Shown here: piece by piece, positions 51,393 through 59,879 of the stretch
Numbering within the stretch: the stretch's first letter is position 1
Layout of the letters: every line of letters starts with the position of its first letter
NCBI GenBank assembly: GCA_044226865.1
Contig: JBGAGE010000012.1
Location: 62,001-126,000 of the forward strand
Length of the DNA stretch: 64,000 nt
DNA from: TMP-86 sp044226865
GTDB lineage: Bacteria; Pseudomonadota; Gammaproteobacteria; Steroidobacterales; Steroidobacteraceae
Direction of reading: 5' to 3'
Position numbers and translations under genes: made by a program
Notes under the pieces: model-generated
What the model was told of the DNA's origin: nothing
Database searches by the model: none
The model's input: only the letters and a program-made list of their open reading frames with translations

Positions 51393-52991
51393 ATGTTTCC
51401 GCAGTCGATTGCGCCCATCGCCGGGAGCCTTGCGGCTTCCACGGCCGTGGCGGCATTGCCGGTGATGGTGGTGCTGCTGGTGCTTGGTGTGCTGCGAAAG
51501 CCCGCGTGGATGGCGGCCGGCGCGGGCCTCGCCATCGCGTTCACCGTCGCGACCACCGGTTGGGCCATGCCCATGCCGCTGGCCTTGAATGCCATCGCCT
51601 TCGGCGCCGTGTTCGCGCTCTCACCCGTCATCTGGATCGTCATCAACGCGCTGCTCGTCTACAACATCGCGGTGAAGTCGGGCCAGTTCGACGCCTTCTG
51701 CCGCTGGCTGCAACGGCATCTTCCCAACGACCGGCGCGTGGTGCTGGTGGTGGTGGGGTTCTGCTTCAGCGCCTTGCTCGAGGGACTGAGCGGATTCGGC
51801 ACGCCGGTGGCCATTGCGAGCTCGCTGCTCATCCTGGTCGGGTTTGGGCCACTGGAAGCGCTGGTGTTCGTGCTGATCTTCAACACGGCGCCGGTGGCGT
51901 ACGGCGCCCTGGGCACACCCGTCACCGTGCTCGGCGCCGTCACGGGACTTCCTGCCACGACGCTGGGCGCCATGATCGGACGGCAATTGCCGATGATCGC
52001 CTTGCTGCTGCCGTTCTACGTGACCCTGCTGTACGGCGGCCTGCGCTCGGTGAAGGCCTTGTGGCCCTTCCTGCTGGCGGCAGGCGGGAGTTTCGCCGCG
52101 TGCCAATTCATCGCCTCCAATTTCCTGGATTACACGCTCACCGATGTGCTCTCCTCGATGGGTTCGCTGGTAGCGACACTGCTGTTCCTGAAGGTGTGGA
52201 GGCCGGCGCCCGATGCCGCCTTCGCCGTGACGGCGGCGGACGAACCGCGTGCCGGCCCCTTGCCGAACAACCGGGGCTGGCTGCCCTGGATCCTGCTGAC
52301 GGTGCTCGTGATCCTGTGGACCACGCTGAAGATTCCCGCCATGGGCGCGCAGAAGATTCCCTGGCCGGGACTGCACCAGGCGATTTCCATCACCCTCTAT
52401 GGTGGCAAGCCTTACGATGCGGTGTGGAATTTCCAGCCCCTGGGCACGGGCACGGCCATCCTGCTGGCCGCGGTGCTCACCGCGGTATCGGCACGGCTCG
52501 GCATCCGGGACTTCCTGGGCTGCGTGTCGACTACACTGCGCCAGTACTGGCGCGCCGGCATCACGGTGATGCTGATCGTGAGCCTTGCGTATCTCATGAA
52601 CTACTCTGGACTCGCGTACACGCTCGGACAGGGGGTCGCCTCAACCGGGCGGTGGTTCATTCTGCTCTCGCCGTTCCTGGGATGGCTCGCCGTGATGCTG
52701 TCCGGCAGCGACACGGCCGGCAATGCCCTGTTCGGCAACCTGCAAGTGGTGGCGGCGCATCAGCTGCAGTTGAACCCCGTGCTGTTCGCCGCCACCAATT
52801 CCTCGGGCGGCGTCATGGGCAAGATGATCTCACCGCAGAACATCGCCACGGGAGTGTCGGTCACGAACCTCACGGGCCAGGAGGGGCGCGTGTTCGCCCG
52901 CACCTTCCTGCACAGCATCATCCTCACGCTGCTGCTGGGCCTGCTGGTGGCCGTACAACAATTCTGGATTCCCTGGATGATTCCGCATTGA
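51393..52991 (+). CDS. lctP: L-lactate permease family transporter
   Basis: 532 aa, 12-13 transmembrane helices. LctP hallmarks: FSALLEGLSGFGTPVAIASSLL, FNTAPVAYGALGTPVTVLG, and LSGSDTAGNALFGNLQ with NSSGGVMGKMISPQNIATG near the C-terminus. It imports lactate or glycolate with protons. GGGGAGG precedes the ATG region. Its stop overlaps or abuts the next gene, so a kinase is co-transcribed. Confidence 0.92.
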   Translation: MFPQSIAPIAGSLAASTAVAALPVMVVLLVLGVLRKPAWMAAGAGLAIAFTVATTGWAMPMPLALNAIAFGAVFALSPVIWIVINALLVYNIAVKSGQFDAFCRWLQRHLPNDRRVVLVVVGFCFSALLEGLSGFGTPVAIASSLLILVGFGPLEALVFVLIFNTAPVAYGALGTPVTVLGAVTGLPATTLGAMIGRQLPMIALLLPFYVTLLYGGLRSVKALWPFLLAAGGSFAACQFIASNFLDYTLTDVLSSMGSLVATLLFLKVWRPAPDAAFAVTAADEPRAGPLPNNRGWLPWILLTVLVILWTTLKIPAMGAQKIPWPGLHQAISITLYGGKPYDAVWNFQPLGTGTAILLAAVLTAVSARLGIRDFLGCVSTTLRQYWRAGITVMLIVSLAYLMNYSGLAYTLGQGVASTGRWFILLSPFLGWLAVMLSGSDTAGNALFGNLQVVAAHQLQLNPVLFAATNSSGGVMGKMISPQNIATGVSVTNLTGQEGRVFARTFLHSIILTLLLGLLVAVQQFWIPWMIPH

Positions 52992-52996
52992 ACGAG

Positions 52997-54046
52997 ATGA
53001 CGCGATTGGAAGTCACGCCGGCCTTCGCCGAGGACGTGGCGCAACGACTGTATGGACTGCGCGTACGAGCCGAGCGATTGCCGGGCGAATACGACGACAA
53101 CTTCCGCCTGACCTGCGCGGACGGCACACGCCTGGTGCTCAAGATCATGCATCCGCAACGCGACGCGGCGCTGATCGACATGCAGATCCAGGCGCTCGCG
53201 CATCTCGCGCGAACCGCACCGGCCTTGCTCACCTCGCGCATCCAACGCCGCACCGACGGCGCCTCGTTCGGCCGGATGCCGGATGCACGAGGCGCCGACC
53301 GCATGGTCTGGCTGCTGGATTACATCGACGGCACGCCGTACGGCGAGGCGGTACCGCAGTGCACTTCATTACGGGCCTCGCTGGGCGCATACGTGGGCCA
53401 GCTCGATTCCGCGCTGGCGAGCTTCACACACCCGGCCGCGCACCGCGAACTCAAGTGGGATTCAGCCCGCGCCCCGTGGATCCTGCCGCGATTGGGCGAG
53501 ATCCGCGACCGGGACAGGCGCGCGCTGGTCGAGCATTTCATGCGCCTGTACGCGCAGGTGGTGACGCCGGCCCTGCCGTTGGTGCGCCACGGCGTGATCC
53601 ACGGCGATGCCAACGAGTGCAACACCTTGACGCGCACCAGCCGTGACGGGACGCCCGAGGTGGTAGCCGTCATCGACTTCGGTGACATGCATCATGGCAT
53701 CACGCTGTCCGGGCTCGCCATCGCCACGGCGTATGCGATCTTCGGCGCGCGCGATCCGCTGCAGGCGGCGGCGGAAATCGTCGCGGGCTACCACGCAAAG
53801 GCGCCGATCCCGGAGACTGAGCTGCCCCTGCTGCTGCCGCTCATCGGCGCGCGTCTGTGCGTAAGTGTGGTCAATTCCGCGATCCGCGCGGCGATGTCGC
53901 CGGATGATCCATACCTGACCGTCAGCGAAGCGCCGGCCTGGCAGGCACTGCAGGCGCTGGCGAGGCACACGCCCGAAGACGCACTGGCAAGCTTCCGGCT
54001 CGCGTGCGGCCTGCCCGCTGTGCCGCGCGGCGCTCATCGAGCTTGA
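52997..54046 (+). CDS. APH-fold phosphotransferase, hydroxylysine-kinase-like
   Basis: 349 aa. Kinase-fold features: nucleotide-binding Lys in TRLVLKIMHP, catalytic loop GVIHGDANECNTL (HGDxxxxN) and DFG-like VAVIDFGDMHHG. IDFGDM plus the SGLAIATAY that follows is characteristic of the hydroxylysine kinase/AGPHD1 group. It would phosphorylate an amino alcohol or hydroxy-amino acid. ATG 52997 is used; TTG 52988 overlaps the permease stop and is possible. Confidence 0.82.
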   Translation: MTRLEVTPAFAEDVAQRLYGLRVRAERLPGEYDDNFRLTCADGTRLVLKIMHPQRDAALIDMQIQALAHLARTAPALLTSRIQRRTDGASFGRMPDARGADRMVWLLDYIDGTPYGEAVPQCTSLRASLGAYVGQLDSALASFTHPAAHRELKWDSARAPWILPRLGEIRDRDRRALVEHFMRLYAQVVTPALPLVRHGVIHGDANECNTLTRTSRDGTPEVVAVIDFGDMHHGITLSGLAIATAYAIFGARDPLQAAAEIVAGYHAKAPIPETELPLLLPLIGARLCVSVVNSAIRAAMSPDDPYLTVSEAPAWQALQALARHTPEDALASFRLACGLPAVPRGAHRA

Positions 54047-54107
54047 TCGCACTGGCACCGACACCGGGCGTGCACTATGCTCCGCGCTCACCTCACGAGG
54101 GATCCTC

Positions 54108-55529
54108 ATGAACAAGCTCCTCGCCCATCACGCCTTGCTCGCCCTGTTCATCGGCACCGTCGGCGGTGCGGCCACGGCGGCTTCGACGCTGCCGCCACCG
54201 CCGGAAGTGCAACGCGCGCGCGGCATGTTCAAGAACCTGATCGAGATCAACACCACGCACTCGCATGGCTCCACCGAGGCAGCCAAGCTCATCCAGCAAT
54301 GGATGCTGGAAGCCGGATACCCTGCCGCTGACGTCGTGTTCGTGGCGCCGCCGGATCATCCGGAGAAGGGCAACCTCGTGGTGCGATTGCGGGGCAAGTC
54401 ATCCGCCAAGCCCATCCTGTTCATGGGGCATCTGGACGTGGTGGAGGCGAAGCCAGAAGACTGGAGCGTCGATCCGTTCAAGTTCACGGAAAAGGACGGT
54501 TACTTCTACGGTCGCGGCACCATCGACATGAAGGGTGGCATCGCCGCGCTGGCCGCCGGCATGGTGCGGCTCAAGCGCGATGGCTATGTGCCGCCGCGTG
54601 ACATCATCGCCGCCTTCACCGCCGACGAGGAAGCGGGCGGTGAATCCAACGGTCCCGCCTTCCTGCTGAAGTCGCACCGCGAACTGATCGACGCGCCACT
54701 GGCATTGAACCTGGATGGCGGCGGCGGCAACCTCAAGGGGGGCAAGCGTCTGTACTTCGACCTAGGCACCAGTGAGAAGACCTATCTCACCTATACGCTC
54801 GAGACCACGGGGCCGGGCGGACATGGGTCGCTTCCGGGCCCCGATACGCCCATCTACCAACTCGCCCGCGGCCTGTTGCGCCTGCAGGCCTTCCGCTTCC
54901 CCGTGATGCTAACCCAGACCATGCGCAGCAATTTCCAGCAGCTGGCGGTGGTCGACCCGGGTCCCGACAGCGCGGACATGAAGGCTGTGGCATCGGGCAC
55001 CACGCCGGACGCCGCGGCAGCGGAGCGGCTGAGCCGCAACACACGCATGAACGCGCTGCTGCGCACCACCTGTGTGACCACGCTCATTCAAGGCGGACAT
55101 GCGGAAAACGCCCTGCCGCAGCGCGCCAAGGCCACGGTGCAATGTCGCATGATGCCCGGCGACACCGAGGCCAACGTGCAGGCCTCGCTCATTCGCGCGC
55201 TCGATGATCCAGCCATTCGCGTCACGCTCGATGCGCCCCCCATCGTCAGCCCCGAGTCGCTGCCGACGCCGGCGATCACGCGCCAGCTCGGCGAGGTGGT
55301 GCATTCGATGTGGCCGGGCGTGCCCATCATTCCCTCCATGGCCACCGGCTTCAGCGACGACCGCCAGACGCGCAACGCCGGCATTCCCAGCTATGACGTG
55401 GCCGGCGTCTGGATGGACATCGACGAGAATCGAGCCCATGGGCGGGACGAACGCATCAGCGTGCAGGCCTTCGACGAAGGCGTCGAATACACCTACCGCC
55501 TGCTCAAGGCCTTCAGCAAGGCGAAGTGA
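54108..55529 (+). CDS. Exported M20-family metallopeptidase (second copy)
   Basis: 473 aa, identical in length to the 3993-5414 gene and clearly paralogous (EINTTHSHGSTEAAK; FMGHLDVVEAKPEDW). Signal peptide MNKLLAHHALLALFIGTVGGAATAA. Zinc motifs: GHLDVV, GRGTIDMKGG, TADEEAGG, TGPGGHGSLP and ENRAHGRDE. Periplasmic peptide or acyl-amino-acid hydrolysis is expected. The paralogue at 3993 has GASDDK where this one has GTIDMKGG. Confidence 0.9.
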   Translation: MNKLLAHHALLALFIGTVGGAATAASTLPPPPEVQRARGMFKNLIEINTTHSHGSTEAAKLIQQWMLEAGYPAADVVFVAPPDHPEKGNLVVRLRGKSSAKPILFMGHLDVVEAKPEDWSVDPFKFTEKDGYFYGRGTIDMKGGIAALAAGMVRLKRDGYVPPRDIIAAFTADEEAGGESNGPAFLLKSHRELIDAPLALNLDGGGGNLKGGKRLYFDLGTSEKTYLTYTLETTGPGGHGSLPGPDTPIYQLARGLLRLQAFRFPVMLTQTMRSNFQQLAVVDPGPDSADMKAVASGTTPDAAAAERLSRNTRMNALLRTTCVTTLIQGGHAENALPQRAKATVQCRMMPGDTEANVQASLIRALDDPAIRVTLDAPPIVSPESLPTPAITRQLGEVVHSMWPGVPIIPSMATGFSDDRQTRNAGIPSYDVAGVWMDIDENRAHGRDERISVQAFDEGVEYTYRLLKAFSKAK

Positions 55530-55578
55530 GCGCTTGAATTTGGGGAAGTGGGGCCCAGATCCGAGGGCATGATCGCCA

Positions 55579-56055
55579 TTGCGGGTGCTTGACGTGGCCC
55601 AGTCCGTAGACGCCTTGAAATTGGTATGCCCGGCCTGCGCGCAACGAGTTCGGGTGCCGGGCAATCGCCTGGGCGATGCGCCACGCTGCCCCGCGTGCAA
55701 GGCATCGCTCCTGCCAGGCGAACCCGTGGTGCTCACGGATCAGAGCTTCGATCGCTTCATCCAGGATTCGGAACTTCCCGTGCTGGTGGATTTCTGGGCG
55801 CCCTGGTGCGGACCCTGCCGCAACTTCGCCCCCGTGCTGGCGCGCGCCGCGGCCGAGTATTCACCTTCGCTGATCGTCGCCAAGCTGGACACCGACGCCT
55901 CGCCTCAGGTGGCGGGCCGCTGTCGCATCCAGAGCATTCCCACGCTTGCGCTCTTTCGGCAGGGGCGCGAAATCAAGCGCGTTTCCGGCGCGCTGCCTTG
56001 GAACGCGTTGACCGAGTGGATCGGTGCGACCGGCGTGAGTCCGCCGCGCGGCTGA
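55579..56055 (+). CDS. trxC: Thioredoxin 2 (zinc-binding thioredoxin)
   Basis: About 158 aa. An N-terminal zinc knuckle with two CPAC pairs (VCPACAQRVRV, RCPACKASLL) is followed by a thioredoxin domain with active site FWAPWCGPCRNFAPV and cis-Pro IQSIPTLALF. TrxC is a cytoplasmic reductase, OxyR-induced in E. coli. The start is uncertain: TTG 55579 is listed, and GTG 55585, GTG 55594 or TTG 55618 could serve. Its 3' end overlaps the convergent ligD by 83 bases. Confidence 0.88.
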   Translation: MRVLDVAQSVDALKLVCPACAQRVRVPGNRLGDAPRCPACKASLLPGEPVVLTDQSFDRFIQDSELPVLVDFWAPWCGPCRNFAPVLARAAAEYSPSLIVAKLDTDASPQVAGRCRIQSIPTLALFRQGREIKRVSGALPWNALTEWIGATGVSPPRG

Positions 56056-58684
56056 TCGACACGGTGGGCGCCGCCGCCACCTGCTTGATGGCGGCCAGCA
56101 ACGAACCGGCGTTCGCGTCGTAATCATTCCAAGCTTGCGACTGCTGCAGCCGATCCGGCGCCGTGCGAACGGTGAATTGCAGCGGCGCGAGGCCCGGCTT
56201 CACGTCCTGCCAGTTCAGCGGCATCGATACCGGCGCGCCCGAGCGCGCGCGCGGTGACAAGGGACTGACCGCCGTGGCAGTACGGTCATTGCGCAGATAG
56301 TCGAGGAAGATGCGTCCGGCACGTTCTGCCTTTGCCATGCGGTCCAGGTATTGACGCGGACTGTCGGCCGCCATCTGTGCGCAGATCAAATGGGCGAACT
56401 GCTTGGCCGTGGGCCATTCAACCGCCTTGCCCGCTGCCACGTCCAAGGGCACCACCACGTGCAGGCCTTTGCCACCGGTGGTCTTGCACAAAGAGGACAG
56501 TCCCACATCGTTCAGACGCCGACGCAGTTCCAGCGCCCCTTCGATGACCTTGCCGAACTCGACATCCGGTGCGGGATCCAGATCGAACACCAGGCGGCCA
56601 GCGACGTCCGTGCGATCGGGCGCGCAATTCCAGGGATGCATTTCCAGCGCGCCGATCTGGGCCGCCGCGATCAGCCCCTCGGCACGATCGATCTGCACGT
56701 AGGGCGCCTTGTCGCCCTTCACCTTCACCAGCGTGAACAGGTTGGACATGCCCGGCATGGCGTGCCGCTGAAAGAACTGTTGACCACCGATGCCATCCGG
56801 CGCCCGCACCAGCGAGCAGGGCCGGCCGCGAAGGTGCGACAACATCCAGTCTCCCACCTGCTCGAAATACACCGCCAGGTCGTGCTTGGTAACAGGCGTG
56901 CCGTCGCCGGCATCGGGCCACAATTGCTTGTCCGGGTTGGAGAGCACCACGCCCATCACCGAACCGCCGCCTGCCGTCGCAGTCGACGCTTCAATCCCGC
57001 TGCGGCGTCGGCGCGCGCCATCCGGCGGTTTGCTTCGCGACGCCGTGCGTTCCGCGGCCTCATCCGCCAATTTCTCCACGGCGGTGTCGGTCGACTGCGC
57101 CACCTGCACCGGGGTTTCCGCCACCACGTTTGCGGCAGCCTTGTCCTCCCGCAATCCCTTGAATGCAGCCTGACGGATCATCCCCGCACCGGTCCACCCG
57201 GCAAACTCGATCTCGGCAACGAGCTCGGGCTTGAGCCAGCGCACGTTGCTCTCCGCCTTCGGCGCGTTATCACCGCCGAAGGGTGACTGCTGCCGCGTGA
57301 AGCGTTTGAGCTTGGGCAGAATGCGAGCCGCGGTGTCGCGGCCGAAGCCCGTGCCAATGCGGCCCACATAGACGAGATGTCCATCGCGATTCACGCCGGC
57401 GAGCAGCGAGCGAACCGTTCCGGACTCGGTGGTCCAACCACCGAGCACCACTTCATGTCCCGTCCTGCATTTTGACTTGGTCCAGGCGTCACCACGGCCG
57501 GACGCATACGGTGCGTCCGCGCGCTTGGAAACAATGCCTTCCAATTCCATCTTGCACGCCGAGCGCAACACCGTGTCCGCCTTGGATTCGAAGTGCTCGA
57601 CATAACGGATGTGATCGAGGCTCCCCGCATCCGACAGGAGTTGCTGCAGACGCTGCTTGCGCTCCAGCAGGGGCAGCGGCCTGCAATCCTCGCGCCCCTC
57701 GACCAGCAAGTCGAAGGCGAACAACACCAGCGATTCGGAGTTGCCTTCCGACAACGCCGCCTGCAGGGCGGCAAAGCTCGGAACCTTGCGATGGTCGAGA
57801 GCCACCACTTCACCGTCGATGATGCAGTCGGGTAGCCGGGCCGCCTCGCCGGCAATGGCGCCGAACCGGTGCGTCCAGTCGAGGCCATTGCGCGAACTCA
57901 TCCGGACACTGCCACCATCGACGCGCAGCTGCACCCGATAGCCATCGAATTTGACTTCGTGCACCCAGCCATCGCCAGTCGGCGGCATGTCTACCAGCTT
58001 GCACAACTGTGGCTCGATGTATCGAGGCAGGGTGGCGAGCTTCTTCGCTCGCGCAGTGCTGCCATTCGTGAGCATGAATGGCGCGGGGGCGCGCCCCTTG
58101 CCGGCGGCAATGGCCTGCATCGCTCGCCCCGACGCCACCGACTTGTCGTCTGCAAGCACTGCGTCGCCCTTGCCGGGCTGCGCGTACCGGTCGCGATGCT
58201 TGATCAGAAGCCAGTTGGTGCGCTTGCCACCATTGCGATCGTTGCGCATGCGCACCAGCACGAATCCGCCGCGCAACCGCTTGCCCTCGAGCTGGAATTT
58301 GAGTTCGCCGCGGGCGAGCGCTTGCATCGGATCGGCACCGCCATCGACGCTCCAGTAGCCGCGATCCCACAATTGAACGGTCCCGCCGCCGTATTCACCG
58401 GCGGGAATGGTCCCCTCGAAATCCCCGTAGTCGAGGGGATGATCTTCCACCTCCACCGCCAGGCGCTTGTCCGACGGGTCAAGGGAGGGACCCTTGGTTA
58501 CCGCCCACGATTTGAACACGCCGTCCATCTCCAGCCGCAGGTCGTAATGCAAGCGGCGCGCCGCATGCTTCTGAATGACAAAGCGCGCCCGCGCCGAAGG
58601 CTTGACCTCACGCTTGCCACTGGGCTCGGCGGTGCGCTGGAAGTCGCGTTTATTGCGATAAGTTTGCAGGGTGGACTTGTTCAT
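55973..58684 (-). CDS. ligD: ATP-dependent DNA ligase D
   Basis: 903 aa with domains in the order phosphoesterase (FVIQKHAARRLHYDLRLEMDGVFKSWAVTKGPS, residues 30-190), ligase (nucleotidyl Lys in VHEVKFDGYR; IDGEVVALD; MELEGIVSKR, residues 230-540) and primase-polymerase (LSNPDKQLWPDAGDG; CKTTGGKGLHVVVPL; FDLDPAPDVEF, residues 620-900). It repairs double-strand breaks with Ku, but no ku gene is in the window. A basic tail closes the protein. ATG 58684 is chosen at the domain's usual N-terminus. Confidence 0.95.
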   Translation of the reverse strand: MNKSTLQTYRNKRDFQRTAEPSGKREVKPSARARFVIQKHAARRLHYDLRLEMDGVFKSWAVTKGPSLDPSDKRLAVEVEDHPLDYGDFEGTIPAGEYGGGTVQLWDRGYWSVDGGADPMQALARGELKFQLEGKRLRGGFVLVRMRNDRNGGKRTNWLLIKHRDRYAQPGKGDAVLADDKSVASGRAMQAIAAGKGRAPAPFMLTNGSTARAKKLATLPRYIEPQLCKLVDMPPTGDGWVHEVKFDGYRVQLRVDGGSVRMSSRNGLDWTHRFGAIAGEAARLPDCIIDGEVVALDHRKVPSFAALQAALSEGNSESLVLFAFDLLVEGREDCRPLPLLERKQRLQQLLSDAGSLDHIRYVEHFESKADTVLRSACKMELEGIVSKRADAPYASGRGDAWTKSKCRTGHEVVLGGWTTESGTVRSLLAGVNRDGHLVYVGRIGTGFGRDTAARILPKLKRFTRQQSPFGGDNAPKAESNVRWLKPELVAEIEFAGWTGAGMIRQAAFKGLREDKAAANVVAETPVQVAQSTDTAVEKLADEAAERTASRSKPPDGARRRRSGIEASTATAGGGSVMGVVLSNPDKQLWPDAGDGTPVTKHDLAVYFEQVGDWMLSHLRGRPCSLVRAPDGIGGQQFFQRHAMPGMSNLFTLVKVKGDKAPYVQIDRAEGLIAAAQIGALEMHPWNCAPDRTDVAGRLVFDLDPAPDVEFGKVIEGALELRRRLNDVGLSSLCKTTGGKGLHVVVPLDVAAGKAVEWPTAKQFAHLICAQMAADSPRQYLDRMAKAERAGRIFLDYLRNDRTATAVSPLSPRARSGAPVSMPLNWQDVKPGLAPLQFTVRTAPDRLQQSQAWNDYDANAGSLLAAIKQVAAAPTVSISRAADSRRSHRSTRSTRSKAARRKRA

Positions 58685-58866
58685 GGCGGGTGCGCGCGCG
58701 ACGCTACGAGTAACGATCCGCAATCGGCGGTCATTCGTCAATCGCGGCGTCCCCGCGCGTCTGCCGCACAGGTCGTGGAATCAAGGCATTGGGTGCGGTG
58801 TGGGTTGACGCCGACACGCAACGGCGGTGTCCGCCGACGCGCCCATCCGAAGTCGGGACCCCGAGA

Positions 58867-59199
58867 TCAGTTTGCCTCTACGAAGGCCTTGATCCGGCGC
58901 AACGAATCGTCCCATTGCTCTGAAATCTCCTGCAAGAAGCGCCGCGCTTCCGCCAGCCGTTGCTGGCGGATCTCCCAGATGCGCTCGCGCCCTTGGCGTT
59001 GGCTGCGCACCAGGCCCGCGCGCTGCATGGCGAGCAGGTGCTTGCTCACCGCCTGCCGTGTCACCTTCGACCGCTCGGAGAGCCCTTCGGTGAGCTGCAC
59101 GATCGAGCGTGGACCCTGGTCACTGAGCTGCCGCACCAGGTTCAGGCGCGTGTCATCACCCAAGGCCGCGAACAGCGGCGCCGCACCGCGTGCTCTCAC
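58867..59199 (-). CDS. ArsR-family regulator
   Basis: 110 aa. Winged helix: PLFAALGDDTRLNLVRQLSDQGPRSIVQLTEGLSERSKVTRQAVSKHLLAMQRAGLVRSQRQGRERIW. There is no metal-binding Cys cluster, as usual for ArsR proteins paired with SRPBCC partners. GTG 59199 overlaps the stop of the preceding AHSA1 gene by 4 bases (GTGA), so the pair is one unit. It probably autorepresses. Confidence 0.87.
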   Translation of the reverse strand: MRARGAAPLFAALGDDTRLNLVRQLSDQGPRSIVQLTEGLSERSKVTRQAVSKHLLAMQRAGLVRSQRQGRERIWEIRQQRLAEARRFLQEISEQWDDSLRRIKAFVEAN

Positions 59200-59684
59200 A
59201 CCTGCAGCGCCAGGTACTTGCCGATGAGAATCGCCTGCATCGCCCAGCCGCCGTCATTCGCCTTGAAGGCCTCGGCGCGCCGTTGCAGCGGAATCTGCTC
59301 GAAGCCGGATTCGCTGATGGTGAGCATGATGCCGCCCGGCGCGTCCTCCAGATCGAAGGTGATCAGGGTCGTCGGCTCCGTCGAATAATCGGTGGCCGGA
59401 TCGACGGCATACGGGTGCCAGCGGAAGCAGATGCGGTTCATGGGTTCGATGCGCTCCACCCAGAAATCGAACGACTTGCCCGCGTGTGGCTCCTGCAGCC
59501 GCGCCACGTCCGCATCGACCATGGTAGGAACGATACGTCCCTTGAGCATGCGGCCCGCGACGAAGGGGCCATCAAAGTCCATGCCGAACCAACTGCCGAA
59601 CTGTTCGGCGTCGCTCACCGCCTGCCAGACCCGCTCGCGGGTGGCATGCAGCAGCACGCGCTTTTCGATCCGATCACCGCTCAT
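59196..59684 (-). CDS. SRPBCC/AHSA1-domain protein
   Basis: 162 aa. The sequence IEKRVLLHATRERVWQAVSDAEQFGSWFGMDFDGPFVAGRMLKG, then EPTTLITFDLEDAPGGIMLTISESGFEQI, is a START-like AHSA1 barrel for binding a hydrophobic ligand. GGGAGG upstream fixes ATG 59684; the longer frame to 60977 is antisense to the next gene and is ignored. With the ArsR partner this is a common two-gene unit of unknown ligand. Confidence 0.85.
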   Translation of the reverse strand: MSGDRIEKRVLLHATRERVWQAVSDAEQFGSWFGMDFDGPFVAGRMLKGRIVPTMVDADVARLQEPHAGKSFDFWVERIEPMNRICFRWHPYAVDPATDYSTEPTTLITFDLEDAPGGIMLTISESGFEQIPLQRRAEAFKANDGGWAMQAILIGKYLALQV

Positions 59685-59879
59685 AGGCAACCTCCCGGTT
59701 GCGCTTCTTATACGCATCGCTGGTGGCGCTGTACAGCCCGCCGCAAGCGCCGTCCGCCCGCCGGACCGCTGCGGCGCGGCGAACGGGACGCCACGCCCGT
59801 TGTGGCGCTGCTGGAACGGTGCTAAAAAGAGCCGCGCCACACCAATGGCGCCCTCACCGCACAAGAACAGGAATTCGCC

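Noticed and set aside
51506..52996. Upstream extension of the kinase frame through lctP
   Set aside because: This part runs out of frame inside lctP, which has clear transporter helices; only the part from 52997 is kinase.
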